Part shown: positions 1 through 6,735 of the stretch, piece by piece
Position numbering within the stretch: the stretch's first letter is position 1
How the letters are laid out: each line of letters opens with the position of its first letter
Source: JAMLHN01 sp035708745
GTDB lineage: Bacteria; Chloroflexota; Chloroflexia; Thermomicrobiales; UBA6265
DNA length: 9,021 nucleotides
Assembly (NCBI GenBank): GCA_035708745.1
Contig: DASTFJ010000318.1
Span: 1 to 9,021, forward strand
Reading direction: 5' to 3'
Program-made: the position numbers and the translations under genes
The notes under the pieces: generated by a model
The model's input: the letters and a program-made list of their open reading frames with translations, nothing else
The model's database searches: none
What the model was told of the DNA's origin: nothing

Positions 1-18
1 CCGCAAGGAGATTCACAC

Positions 19-384
19 ATGGCTGGAGTCACGACCATCGATTTCGATCACCCGGATGACACACGCACGTTTTCTCACGGCCGGGTCGATATCGTCCGGG
101 TCGGCCCCTCGACCATCGCCCGGCTTTCGCTCGAACCCGGCTGGCACTGGAGCGAGCATGTCAAACCTGTCGCGGGCACAGAAACCTGCCAGGCCCGGCA
201 TGTCGGCTTCATGGAGTCAGGCCGCCTGCATGTGATGATGGAGGACGGTACGCAGATGGATATCGGCCCCGGGGAAACGTATGTGATCGAGCCAGGGCAT
301 GATGCCGAGGTGATCGGCAACAACCCGATCGTCGCGCTCGAATTCGCCACGGAAACTGCGGAGGGGTTCGCCCGAGTTCCTTGA
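19..384 (+). CDS. Small single-domain cupin protein (121 aa)
   Basis: This is a cytoplasmic beta-barrel protein of the cupin_2 type with no signal peptide or membrane segment. The start is secure: AAGGAG at 5-10 sits 8 nt before the ATG. Cupin motif 1 spans about residues 40-72 (PGWHWSEHVKP, then RHVGFMESGRLHV), with His47 and His61 as candidate metal ligands. Motif 2 is IGPGETYVIEPGHD at residues 82-95, with His94. The PGW-W-EHVKP-AGT-CQ-H pattern belongs to a recurring family of about 120-residue cupins in Chloroflexota and Actinobacteria. The substrate is unknown, and a ligand-binding or sensory role is as likely as catalysis. It is followed by a hairpin terminator at 409-444, so it is probably not co-transcribed with the next gene. 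Its upstream neighbour lies outside the window. The cupin fold is confident; the function is not known. Confidence 0.9.
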   Translation: MAGVTTIDFDHPDDTRTFSHGRVDIVRVGPSTIARLSLEPGWHWSEHVKPVAGTETCQARHVGFMESGRLHVMMEDGTQMDIGPGETYVIEPGHDAEVIGNNPIVALEFATETAEGFARVP

Positions 385-408
385 CGACTCAGTTGCCAGA
401 TCGTGCGC

Positions 409-444
409 AACGGCTCGGGATGCACTTCCGAGCCGTTTGCTTTC
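409..444 (+). terminator. Rho-independent-type terminator after the cupin gene
   Basis: AACGGCTCGG at 409-418 and CCGAGCCGTT at 428-437 form a perfect 10-bp stem with a 9-nt loop. The T-rich stretch TTTGCTTTCCC follows. It begins 24 nt after the cupin stop codon. It separates the cupin gene from the DUF805 gene and argues against starting the latter upstream of it. Confidence 0.75.
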
Positions 445-493
445 CCGGTATTCGGAGGGGGGCCGCCCCGCTTGCCGGACGATTCGCGCAAGA

Positions 494-523
494 TTCTTGG
501 TACCCTTGGCATTCTGTGATAAC
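494..523 (+). promoter_or_regulatory. Probable sigma-70-type promoter for the DUF805 gene
   Basis: TTCTTG at 494-499 is a possible -35 element. TGTGATAAC at 515-523 reads as an extended -10 (TGn plus GATAAC at 518-523), with 18 nt between the hexamers. Transcription would start near 530, about 16 nt before the chosen GTG. The placement between a terminator and that start supports it. Neither hexamer is a perfect match, so this remains a prediction. Confidence 0.4.
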
Positions 524-545
524 GAGCGTCGACGTAGAGACACAC

Positions 546-1097
546 GTGAGCGCGTATTCCCCGGCACCGATCACCCATTGCGACCGATGCGGCGCCGAGC
601 TGACCCCAGGCGCTCGCTTTTGCGCCAATTGCGGTCAGCCGGCCGGCAACACATCGGACTCGGCGTCATCGTCCCCACGGCCCACAACAGTCGTCTACCC
701 CGATAATACGCCGACCTACAGCTATTCCGGCACGATGGACACCGGCGGCGGGATCGGGAAGCTCTTCTCTGGCTCCGGGCGCATCGGACGGCTGGAATGG
801 TTCTTGACCGTCCTCGGCATCTGGCTGGTGTCGATCGTTTCGTGGGGCATCATCATTGCGGTCGATGCGCCGCTCATCACGATCGTTCTGGGGCTGATCA
901 GTCTGGTGGTGTCGATCGTTGTCGCAATCTGCGCCGGGGTCAAACGATTGCACGACTTCGGCCAGTCCGGCTGGCTCTATTTGCTGATGCTGGTGCCGCT
1001 CGCCAGTTTCATCCTGCTGGTCGTGCTGCTTTTCGCGAGCCCCAATCCCGGTCGCAACCAGTACGGTTTCGAAGACTCCGGTTCGGTCATGGGATAG
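546..1097 (+). CDS. Zinc-ribbon plus DUF805 membrane protein (183 aa)
   Basis: Two parts are visible. The N terminus carries a zinc ribbon of the form CDRCG (Cys12, Cys15), then CANCG (Cys26, Cys29). A Ser/Thr/Pro-rich linker (about residues 35-68) leads to a DUF805 domain (about 72-174). That domain opens with SGRIGRLEWF, has hydrophobic segments at about 85-105, 108-131 and 143-164, and carries the family hallmark VKRLHDFGQSGW followed by PNPGRNQYG. DUF805 proteins are small inner-membrane proteins without an assigned biochemical role; zinc ribbons fused to such domains are common. The frame is open from 381, but that would run through the terminator hairpin and the predicted promoter. I therefore choose GTG 546, just before the first ribbon residues, although its Shine-Dalgarno sequence is poor (GTAGAGA). 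GTG 516 is an alternative but lies inside the -10 element. Confidence 0.85.
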   Translation: MSAYSPAPITHCDRCGAELTPGARFCANCGQPAGNTSDSASSSPRPTTVVYPDNTPTYSYSGTMDTGGGIGKLFSGSGRIGRLEWFLTVLGIWLVSIVSWGIIIAVDAPLITIVLGLISLVVSIVVAICAGVKRLHDFGQSGWLYLLMLVPLASFILLVVLLFASPNPGRNQYGFEDSGSVMG

Positions 1098-1142
1098 CGC
1101 AGCGCACACACGTCTGCGGATTTCCTTAACAGGCCCTTGCAT

Positions 1143-1170
1143 TTGCCGCTGCCGTTGCCGATGCTATCGG
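1143..1170 (+). promoter_or_regulatory. Possible promoter giving a leaderless or near-leaderless regulator mRNA
   Basis: TTGCCG at 1143-1148 and TATCGG at 1165-1170 are separated by 16 nt and lie immediately before ATG 1175. There is no Shine-Dalgarno sequence in front of that ATG. The arrangement fits a transcript starting at or next to the start codon. Both boxes deviate from consensus, so the evidence is weak. Confidence 0.25.
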
Positions 1171-1174
1171 TACC

Positions 1175-3787
1175 ATGGAACAGCGCAGCGCCGACCGGAC
1201 ACCGGACACCGGACAGAGCGCGGCTCCGCCGGGCGTCCTGTCCGCGCGTGAGGCGGCTGAGACGCTGGGTGTCCACGAGCGCACGATCCGCCGCGCCATC
1301 GCCCGAGGCGAGCTTCGCGCCGCCAAACAGGCCGGCATGTACCAGATCGCGCCGGCCGACCTCGCGCGCTATCGGGCGCAGCGTCGCCGGCCAATTCCAC
1401 CCCAGCAACGACCCTCCCGCGATCCACCACAGCTCATTCCGCTGCCCGGGCGGACGGTCGAGCCGTTCGCCAGGCTTCCCGAGCCGCTGACGCCGCTGAT
1501 CGGCCGGGAGCGCGAGGTGACGGCCGTTGTCGATCTGCTGCGTCGCGACGAGGTGCGGCTGCTGACCCTGACCGGCCCCGGCGGCGTCGGCAAAACTCGG
1601 CTGGCGCTGGCCGCCGCTCGAGCGTCTGCACAATTCTCAGACAGGGTCTGGTTCGTCGGACTCAGCCCGATCGCCGATCCCACCCTGGTCGTGCCCACCA
1701 TCGCGCGAACCCTTGGGGTCCAGGAGGGCCGCGGCGATGCGCTCGTCGACCAGCTCACCCGGGCGCTCGGGGACAAGACCTCCCTCCTGGTGCTCGACAA
1801 CTTCGAGCAGGTCGTCGAAGCGGCGCCAGTGATCGCCCACCTGCTCGGCGCCAGTCCCAACTTGACGGTCCTGGTGACGAGCCGGATGCGGCTGCGACTG
1901 TCCGGTGAACATGAGCACCCGGTTCCAGCGCTGAGCGTGACCGCACCCGGCATTCCCAGTGTGGAGGTCGCATCCCACTCGGAAGCAGTGCGCCTCTTCG
2001 CCGCGCGGGCACAAGCGCTGCAGGAAGATTTCGTCCTGACGGCGCAGAACGCGGTCACCGTCGCCGAGATCTGCCGGCGCCTCGATGGGCTGCCGCTGGC
2101 GATCGAGCTAGCGGCGGCTCGCACCAAGGTCGTGCCGCCGCCTGTGTTATTGGCGCGATTGGAAAAGCGGTTGCCCCTGCTGACCGGGGGCGGGCAGGAC
2201 CTCCCCGCGCGGCAGCAGACAATGCGGGCCACCATCGCCTGGAGTTACGACCTGCTGACCCCGGATGAACAAATCCTCTTCCGCCGGCTGGCGATCTTCG
2301 CCGGTGGCTGCACGCTGGAAGCGGCGGAGGCCGTGGCCTATGCGCCGGGGGATCTTGGGATCGACCCATTCGAGGGGATTGCGTCGCTGGCGGACAAAAG
2401 CTTGCTGCACCAAGAGATCGGCCCGGACGAGAACCCTCGCTTCCTCATGTTGGAGACGGTGCGGGAATACGGCGTGGAGCAACTCACGGTCAGCGGCGAG
2501 GAAACCCCGATGCGGCAGCACCATGCCGAGTACTTCGACGCGGTGATCGACGCCATGACGCCGACCCCCCGCTGGCCCCCTACGGCAGAAATGGTGCGGT
2601 TCATCGACACCGAGCGCGACAACCTGCGCGCAACCTTGGCCTGGTTCGATCGGATCGGCGAGTACGAGCGGCTCCTGCGCCTGGCAACCCGGCTTTTCGC
2701 GCTTTGGATCCCGCTCGGCAACATCAGGGAGGGTCGCCGCTGGCTGGAGCGCGGCCTCGCGTCTGGCAATCCGATTCCCGTCGACCTCCGCGCGCTGGCG
2801 GTGGGTCATGCGGGAACACTGGCCAGTATTCAGGGCGAAGGCGAGCTCGGGCTGCAGCTGCTGGAGGAGGCGCTGGCGCTGACGCACCTGGTCACCAATC
2901 CGACGCTCGACAACCGAATGGGAGCGGCGATGCGGTTGCGCCAGATCGGGCAGGTGTTGGTGCATCTCGGTCGATACCAGGAGGCGGAGCCGTATTTCGA
3001 GCAGTCGGTGAGGGACTTCCGCGAGCTCGGAAACGAGGTCAACAGCGCAATATCAACCGGCGAGCTCGCATTGGCGGCATACGGTCAAGGTGATCTGAAG
3101 CGGGCGATGCAACACCGCGAAGCCGCAATTGCCCTGCTTCGGAAGACCGGAGGCGGGCTTTTCCTCGTCTCCTTTTTAGGAGATCTTGGGCTCATCGCGT
3201 GCGAACGCGGCGACATAGATGGAGCGATCGCGGCCTTCGCCGAAGCCATCGCCCAGGGGCAAACGGCCGCAGACTATTCGGAAGCTCCGACCGGACTGGC
3301 AGACATTGCCGTTCTCGCGGCCGGTACTGGCTTCCCCGAGGTGGCGGCCCGCCTGTTTGGCGCGGCGGCCGTTTGGGCCGATACATTGGGAGAACCGTTT
3401 CTGCTTCCCGAGCGCGCGACCTACGAACGGGCGATCGGGGAAGTTCGTTCCACTCTCGGCGAGGAGCGGTTCATCGCGGCCGGGTCAGCGGGTGAGACCC
3501 TGACGCTTGCCGAGGCCGGCGAGGAGGCCCGGGCGTTCCTCGTCGCGCTCGAGTCGACCAGGGTATCGACGTCTTCGATCGATGAGGCTGCGGCGCACGG
3601 CCTGACCCAACGTGAATTAGAGGTATTGCGATTGGTCGCGGCCGGGCGCTCCAACCGCGAGATCGCTGACGCCCTCTTCATCAGTGTCCCCACGGTCAAA
3701 CGCCATCTCTCCAACCTCTTCGGCAAGCTCGACGTGCCCTCGCGCGCCGCGGCGACCGCCTACGCCAAAACGCACCATCTCGGCTGA
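1175..3787 (+). CDS. Large LuxR-family ATPase regulator with an extra N-terminal excisionase-type HTH (870 aa)
   Basis: This is a probable signal-responsive transcription factor of the STAND/MalT-like class in the cytoplasm. Domains in order: an excisionase/HTH_17-like helix-turn-helix at about residues 21-68 (VLSAREAAETLGVHERTIRR, then the wing region ending ADLARY); a linker rich in Pro and Arg; an NB-ARC/AAA-like ATPase at about 103-330 with Walker A TGPGGVGKTR (133-142), Walker B SLLVLDNFE (203-211), the sensor-like TSRMRLRL (235-242) and the GLPL motif (305-308); a winged-helix and TPR-like helical region at about 350-790; and a LuxR/GerE helix-turn-helix at about 808-868 (LTQRELEVLRLVAAG, then SVPTVKRHLSNLF). 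The ligand should bind the TPR-like region, but nothing shows what it is. ATG 1175 is the only start that keeps the first helix-turn-helix; it has no Shine-Dalgarno sequence. ACCGGAC is repeated three times just inside the start. The next gene is 230 bp downstream. Confidence 0.92.
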   Translation: MEQRSADRTPDTGQSAAPPGVLSAREAAETLGVHERTIRRAIARGELRAAKQAGMYQIAPADLARYRAQRRRPIPPQQRPSRDPPQLIPLPGRTVEPFARLPEPLTPLIGREREVTAVVDLLRRDEVRLLTLTGPGGVGKTRLALAAARASAQFSDRVWFVGLSPIADPTLVVPTIARTLGVQEGRGDALVDQLTRALGDKTSLLVLDNFEQVVEAAPVIAHLLGASPNLTVLVTSRMRLRLSGEHEHPVPALSVTAPGIPSVEVASHSEAVRLFAARAQALQEDFVLTAQNAVTVAEICRRLDGLPLAIELAAARTKVVPPPVLLARLEKRLPLLTGGGQDLPARQQTMRATIAWSYDLLTPDEQILFRRLAIFAGGCTLEAAEAVAYAPGDLGIDPFEGIASLADKSLLHQEIGPDENPRFLMLETVREYGVEQLTVSGEETPMRQHHAEYFDAVIDAMTPTPRWPPTAEMVRFIDTERDNLRATLAWFDRIGEYERLLRLATRLFALWIPLGNIREGRRWLERGLASGNPIPVDLRALAVGHAGTLASIQGEGELGLQLLEEALALTHLVTNPTLDNRMGAAMRLRQIGQVLVHLGRYQEAEPYFEQSVRDFRELGNEVNSAISTGELALAAYGQGDLKRAMQHREAAIALLRKTGGGLFLVSFLGDLGLIACERGDIDGAIAAFAEAIAQGQTAADYSEAPTGLADIAVLAAGTGFPEVAARLFGAAAVWADTLGEPFLLPERATYERAIGEVRSTLGEERFIAAGSAGETLTLAEAGEEARAFLVALESTRVSTSSIDEAAAHGLTQRELEVLRLVAAGRSNREIADALFISVPTVKRHLSNLFGKLDVPSRAAATAYAKTHHLG
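1194..1214 (+). repeat. Three tandem copies of a 7-bp unit inside the regulator start
   Basis: ACCGGAC occurs three times head to tail, beginning 20 nt after the ATG of the large regulator. The unit is not a multiple of three, so gain or loss of one copy would shift the reading frame before the first DNA-binding domain. Only three copies are present, so slippage is possible but not demonstrated. Confidence 0.9.
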
Positions 3788-3825
3788 CGCGCTCTGTGCA
3801 GCTCCCACGGTCGCCTGCCTGCAAC

Positions 3826-3873
3826 CCTGGTTGTAGATCCCGGCGGCTCGTCCCTCTCCGAATTACAACCAGG
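3826..3873. repeat. Perfect 10-bp inverted repeat between the regulator and the Tat cupin
   Basis: CCTGGTTGTA at 3826-3835 is the exact reverse complement of TACAACCAGG at 3864-3873, with 28 nt between. A third half-element, CAACC at 3822-3826, makes a local CAACC-CT-GGTTG palindrome at the left arm. It lies 39 nt after the regulator stop. It could be a long-loop terminator, but no T-tract follows, so a protein-binding dyad is equally possible. Confidence 0.55.
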
Positions 3874-3954
3874 CGTTCGATGCGTAGACCGCACTGCCCC
3901 GGCATGCTCGTCCCAATCCCACGCGGGATCAGCGACCTGCCGGTGGCGGAGCGC

Positions 3955-3974
3955 CTCGATCGATAGTCGATGAG
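3955..3974. repeat. Compact stem-loop 43 nt upstream of the Tat cupin start
   Basis: CTC (3955-3957) plus ATCGA (3959-3963) pairs with TCGAT (3967-3971) plus GAG (3972-3974), leaving one bulged G and a TAG loop. That makes eight base pairs within 20 nt. The position suits an operator or a 5' leader hairpin for the downstream gene. No clear -35/-10 pair accompanies it. Confidence 0.4.
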
Positions 3975-4017
3975 CCTTGCCCTCCGCCACGCCCAGGAAG
4001 GAAAAGGAGCAACAGCC

Positions 4018-4599
4018 ATGGACGGAACGAAGGAAACCTGCAAGACGATCCTGCCAACGAGTGCCGTCACTCGCCGCGCCGCCCTATGCGGACTCGGGGG
4101 GATGAGCCTCGCCGCGCTCTTCGCCGCCCGGTGGGAATCAGCAACCGCGCAGGACGCCACTCCACCTGCCCCGACCGGGCCAGAGCTCATCACATTCCAA
4201 TTACTGGGAGCGGGGCCGACCACCGCTGCGCCCGGCCTCGAGCTGACGCTGCGCCGTACGACGCTCGCACCAGGCGCGGTGCTTCCCGATCATACCCACC
4301 CAGGAGCATTGGTGATCTTCGTCGAGTCTGGCGCGTTCGGCTACACGCCGCTAGACGGGATCATCCAATTGACGCGCGCGGCGGTCGCGGGCACGCCGAA
4401 TCCAGCCGAAACGCCGCAGACGGGCGCCGAAGTGATTCTCGCTCCTGGCGACTGGCTCTTCGTCGAGGATCCGGGCGATGCCTTCCGCAACGCGGGCGAG
4501 GATGACGTGGTGCTCCTGGTCGCGGGACTGACCCGGATCGGCGAGCCCTTCACCACCTTGATGCCCGGCATGGACATGGGGGCAACGCCGACTTCCTAG
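4018..4599 (+). CDS. Tat-exported single-domain cupin protein (193 aa)
   Basis: This is a predicted exported cupin. The start is set by AAGGAG at 4004-4009, 8 nt before ATG 4018; an earlier in-frame ATG at 3970 has no such site. The N terminus has a twin-arginine pair (Arg19-Arg20 in VTRRAALCGLGG), a hydrophobic stretch to about residue 37 and a likely cleavage site after SATA (residue 44). The cupin barrel covers about 58-175. Motif 1 has PDHTHPGALVIFVESG (His92, His94) as expected metal ligands. Motif 2 is LAPGDWLFVEDPGDAFRNAG at residues 141-160, where Asp154 stands where a third His is usual. A loop of about 30 residues (111-138) separates the motifs. The substrate is not known. It follows the large regulator by 230 bp and precedes the NTF2-cupin gene by 132 bp. 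The cysteine at residue 24 could suggest a lipoprotein, but there is no proper lipobox. Confidence 0.85.
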   Translation: MDGTKETCKTILPTSAVTRRAALCGLGGMSLAALFAARWESATAQDATPPAPTGPELITFQLLGAGPTTAAPGLELTLRRTTLAPGAVLPDHTHPGALVIFVESGAFGYTPLDGIIQLTRAAVAGTPNPAETPQTGAEVILAPGDWLFVEDPGDAFRNAGEDDVVLLVAGLTRIGEPFTTLMPGMDMGATPTS

Positions 4600-4618
4600 T
4601 TCACCAGCAAAGATCTTG

Positions 4619-4667
4619 CCCCATGGGGAATCGGTTGTTGGCACGTCCGGTATCGGCCCGCGGCCGA
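4619..4667. other. Two short GC-rich palindromes in the gap between the cupin genes
   Basis: CCCCATGGGG at 4619-4628 is a perfect 10-bp palindrome. TCGGCC-CGC-GGCCGA at 4653-4667 is a 6-bp stem with a 3-nt loop. Neither is followed by a T-run, so a terminator call is not supported. They may be Rho-dependent or regulatory structure, or chance in GC-rich DNA. Confidence 0.3.
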
Positions 4668-4731
4668 CGCAGGGCGCGGAGACGTATCGGCTTCGACTGA
4701 AATGCCATCGAGCGAGAGGAACAGCGCAACG

Positions 4732-6054
4732 ATGTTCAAGGCTGCGATCATTGCCAGGGCATTCCGGGATACCGGGTCGATAGCCAATCCTCGGCCCGGG
4801 AACCGCCAACCGTTGCCTCAGAGCGAAGGAAATCGATTCCGCCCGATCGATGTACAGCACGAGCGTGCTTCGCTGCACCAGTGGATATCCGGTTTGCTGG
4901 CGTTCCTCCTCGTGCTGGCGAGCCTCATTGCTCTGTACGAGGTCGCACAGACGCCCCATGCCCTCTCGAATGAAGCCAATTCGTCGGATTCCATCCGTAC
5001 GATCCGACGCTTCTACACGGACCTCGATACGTTCATGGAAACTGGCGACGCCAGCGCCATATCGAAAACCCTAGCGCCGGGCGCTTGGGCGTTCGTACCC
5101 GAGCAGGGAATCATGGGCGAGGATTCCGGTCTCCTGACCTACCTGTGGGCCTTGCGGGCAACCTACCCTCAGCTGCGATTCATCATCGAGGACATCGACG
5201 CAAGCAGGGACATTGCCATCGCCAGCGTGCGCAGGACGCGCATCGCCGACGTGTCCGCCTCCGCGTGGCCAAACGCGTCCGAGATCTCGCAGGAATTCTT
5301 TCGCATCCATGACGGGCGCATCGTCGAGCACTGGACGACCTCGCACGGCTCGGTGTTGCGGTATCCGCTCACCGCACCACCCATGCGCGTCGAGGTCTTT
5401 CAACCCGGTCATCTGGCCATTGCTAAGCTCACCATTTCGCCGCGGCCCAACAAACCGCAACCAATCGAGGGGCCCGCGCTCGTTCTCGTCGAGCGTGGAC
5501 ACCTCACACTCGAGGGAGACGATTCCAGCCAGATCGTCACGATCTCCACCGGCGCAATAGTCGTGCCGAGGGCGAACGAGCCTGGGTCCGCGGGGCCGGG
5601 TCAAGCCATCGCCATTCTGGATCACCAGGCATTGGTAGGGAATGAAGCTTCCGAAAGCGCAACCGCGCTCATCGCCACCCTCGTCGAGGAGCCGCCTCAA
5701 ATTCTCGAGCACTTACCGGGCTTTCGAGACCCTCAGGCGACGATCAATGACATGTCGACACTGAGTACCGGTCGCACGACGACGCACGGTGCGGTGACCA
5801 TGCGTCCGCTCGCCTTCGACCAGAGAGAGATTCCAAATGGGAGGTGGGAGCTCGAGATCGCCTGGGCGGTCCTCGGGCCGGGCGCTTTGCTGCCGCTGCC
5901 AGACGTCGATGAATGGGTAGTGGCGCACGTTCTTTCCGACTCTGCGAGCGCCGTCATCTCGGAACAGCACGATCCGGGAATGCCCAGCACCCTGACGAAC
6001 GACGGGGATAAACCGATCCTCGCGCTCGTGATTCGGCTTCGTGCAGCTCCGTAG
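4732..6054 (+). CDS. Membrane-anchored NTF2/SnoaL-like protein with two cupin-like segments (440 aa)
   Basis: I choose ATG 4732 because GAGAGGA at 4714-4720 lies 11 nt before it; ATG 4702 in the same frame has no Shine-Dalgarno sequence. Numbering follows the 440-residue form. Residues 1-50 are polar and basic, followed by one membrane helix at about 51-72 (WISGLLAFLLVLASLIALYE), so the rest is probably extracytoplasmic. An NTF2/SnoaL-like domain spans about 88-210: IRRFYTDLDTFMETGD, a central LRATYPQLRFIIEDI, and FFRIHDGRIVEHW at its end. Two cupin-like beta segments follow, at about 218-330 (GPALVLVERGHLTLEG) and 355-440 (WAVLGPGALLPLPDVDEWVV). Both lack the usual HxH metal ligands and look degenerate. 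No function can be assigned; ligand binding is plausible. It is downstream of the Tat cupin on the same strand and converges with the Uma2 gene, 53 bp away. Confidence 0.8.
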   Translation: MFKAAIIARAFRDTGSIANPRPGNRQPLPQSEGNRFRPIDVQHERASLHQWISGLLAFLLVLASLIALYEVAQTPHALSNEANSSDSIRTIRRFYTDLDTFMETGDASAISKTLAPGAWAFVPEQGIMGEDSGLLTYLWALRATYPQLRFIIEDIDASRDIAIASVRRTRIADVSASAWPNASEISQEFFRIHDGRIVEHWTTSHGSVLRYPLTAPPMRVEVFQPGHLAIAKLTISPRPNKPQPIEGPALVLVERGHLTLEGDDSSQIVTISTGAIVVPRANEPGSAGPGQAIAILDHQALVGNEASESATALIATLVEEPPQILEHLPGFRDPQATINDMSTLSTGRTTTHGAVTMRPLAFDQREIPNGRWELEIAWAVLGPGALLPLPDVDEWVVAHVLSDSASAVISEQHDPGMPSTLTNDGDKPILALVIRLRAAP

Positions 6055-6107
6055 CCGAAAACCATTTGCCGATCGAAGCAAACCGCCATCGACAAGCACC
6101 AGGCTCC

Positions 6108-6656
6108 TCAATCTCGGAAGATCGTGCGCAGGTTCAATTCGAAACCGGGCAGCACATCCCCACCGTCGAGCACCCCGGTTGCCTCGACGACCTCGGGTTC
6201 GTGGCCCAATCGATGCACCGTCACCGTTTTCCGGTCCGGATCGACCCACCAGACGAGGGGAACCCCAGCCCGGCGATAGAGCTCCTGTTTCTGCACAATA
6301 TCCGCTTTCCGATCGGTCGGCGATATCACCTCGACCGCCAGATCGGGCGGCGCCGGACAAAAGCCACGATCCGGAATGCCAGCCGGGAAACGATCCCCTC
6401 GCACGAAACCCGCATCCGGGGCGACCACGGTCGCCGGATGCTGATTCAGAATGTATCCGCCACTGGAACCGGTGACATACCCCAACTGCTGGTCATCGAC
6501 GTGGCGCAGAATCGCACTGCCAATGCGCAAGACAAAGACATCCGATTTGAAGCTCGATGGCGACACCTCTTTCAGCACCCCTTCGATCAGCTCGTATGGG
6601 GCGTCGCTGCCCATTTGATAGAGCTCGTCCGCTGTCACGAGTTGTGTTGCCGTCAT
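6108..6656 (-). CDS. Uma2-family (DUF820) predicted endonuclease (182 aa)
   Basis: Uma2 proteins have a PD-(D/E)XK nuclease fold; their biological role is unclear and they often occur in many copies in Chloroflexota and Cyanobacteria. The start is ATG at 6656-6654, giving MTATQLVTADELYQMG, the family's normal opening; GGCAAGG lies about 9 nt upstream. The frame extends to 6767 but the extra 37 residues look unrelated. Family features are YELIEGVLKEVSPSS (residues 21-35), VVAPDAGFVRGDRF with catalytic-type Asp81, PPDLAVEVISPTDR with Glu109, the K-x-x-x-Y-x-x-x-GVP-x-x-WWVDP block (123-140), and a closing LPGFELNLRTIF. Length is typical and no key residue is missing. No toxin-antitoxin partner or transposon is next to it. 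It is divergent from the Tat-signal gene at 6918. Confidence 0.9.
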   Translation of the reverse strand: MTATQLVTADELYQMGSDAPYELIEGVLKEVSPSSFKSDVFVLRIGSAILRHVDDQQLGYVTGSSGGYILNQHPATVVAPDAGFVRGDRFPAGIPDRGFCPAPPDLAVEVISPTDRKADIVQKQELYRRAGVPLVWWVDPDRKTVTVHRLGHEPEVVEATGVLDGGDVLPGFELNLRTIFRD

Positions 6657-6683
6657 GCCGCCATGCCTTGCCTGATTGCTGAT

Positions 6684-6712
6684 GCTCCCCCAAGCGTAAC
6701 AGCAGGGGGTGC
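6684..6712. repeat. GC-rich stem in the Uma2 leader region
   Basis: GCTCCCCC at 6684-6691 pairs with GGGGGTGC at 6705-6712 with one T-T mismatch and a 13-nt loop. It begins 27 nt upstream of the Uma2 start codon, so it could lie in that gene's 5' leader or overlap its promoter. I cannot identify a convincing minus-strand -35/-10 pair there. Confidence 0.35.
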
Positions 6713-6735
6713 CGATGGACATCCCACGCAGAGGC

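Noticed and set aside
381..545. N-terminal extension of the DUF805 protein by 55 residues
   Set aside because: It would translate through the cupin terminator hairpin and the predicted promoter, has no ribosome binding site and resembles no domain.
1369..2235. Minus-strand frame of 288 residues inside the regulator gene
   Set aside because: It lies wholly opposite the ATPase-coding region and is a typical high-GC shadow, rich in Ser, Arg and Thr without motifs.
3696..4223. Minus-strand frame of 175 residues across the regulator-cupin gap
   Set aside because: It overlaps the ends of two well-supported plus-strand genes, is Arg-rich in the way of shadow frames, and has no start signal.
6108..6656. 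Toxin-antitoxin or defence role for the Uma2 gene
   Set aside because: No partner gene, restriction component or mobile element lies beside it; a lone Uma2 gene is common in such genomes.
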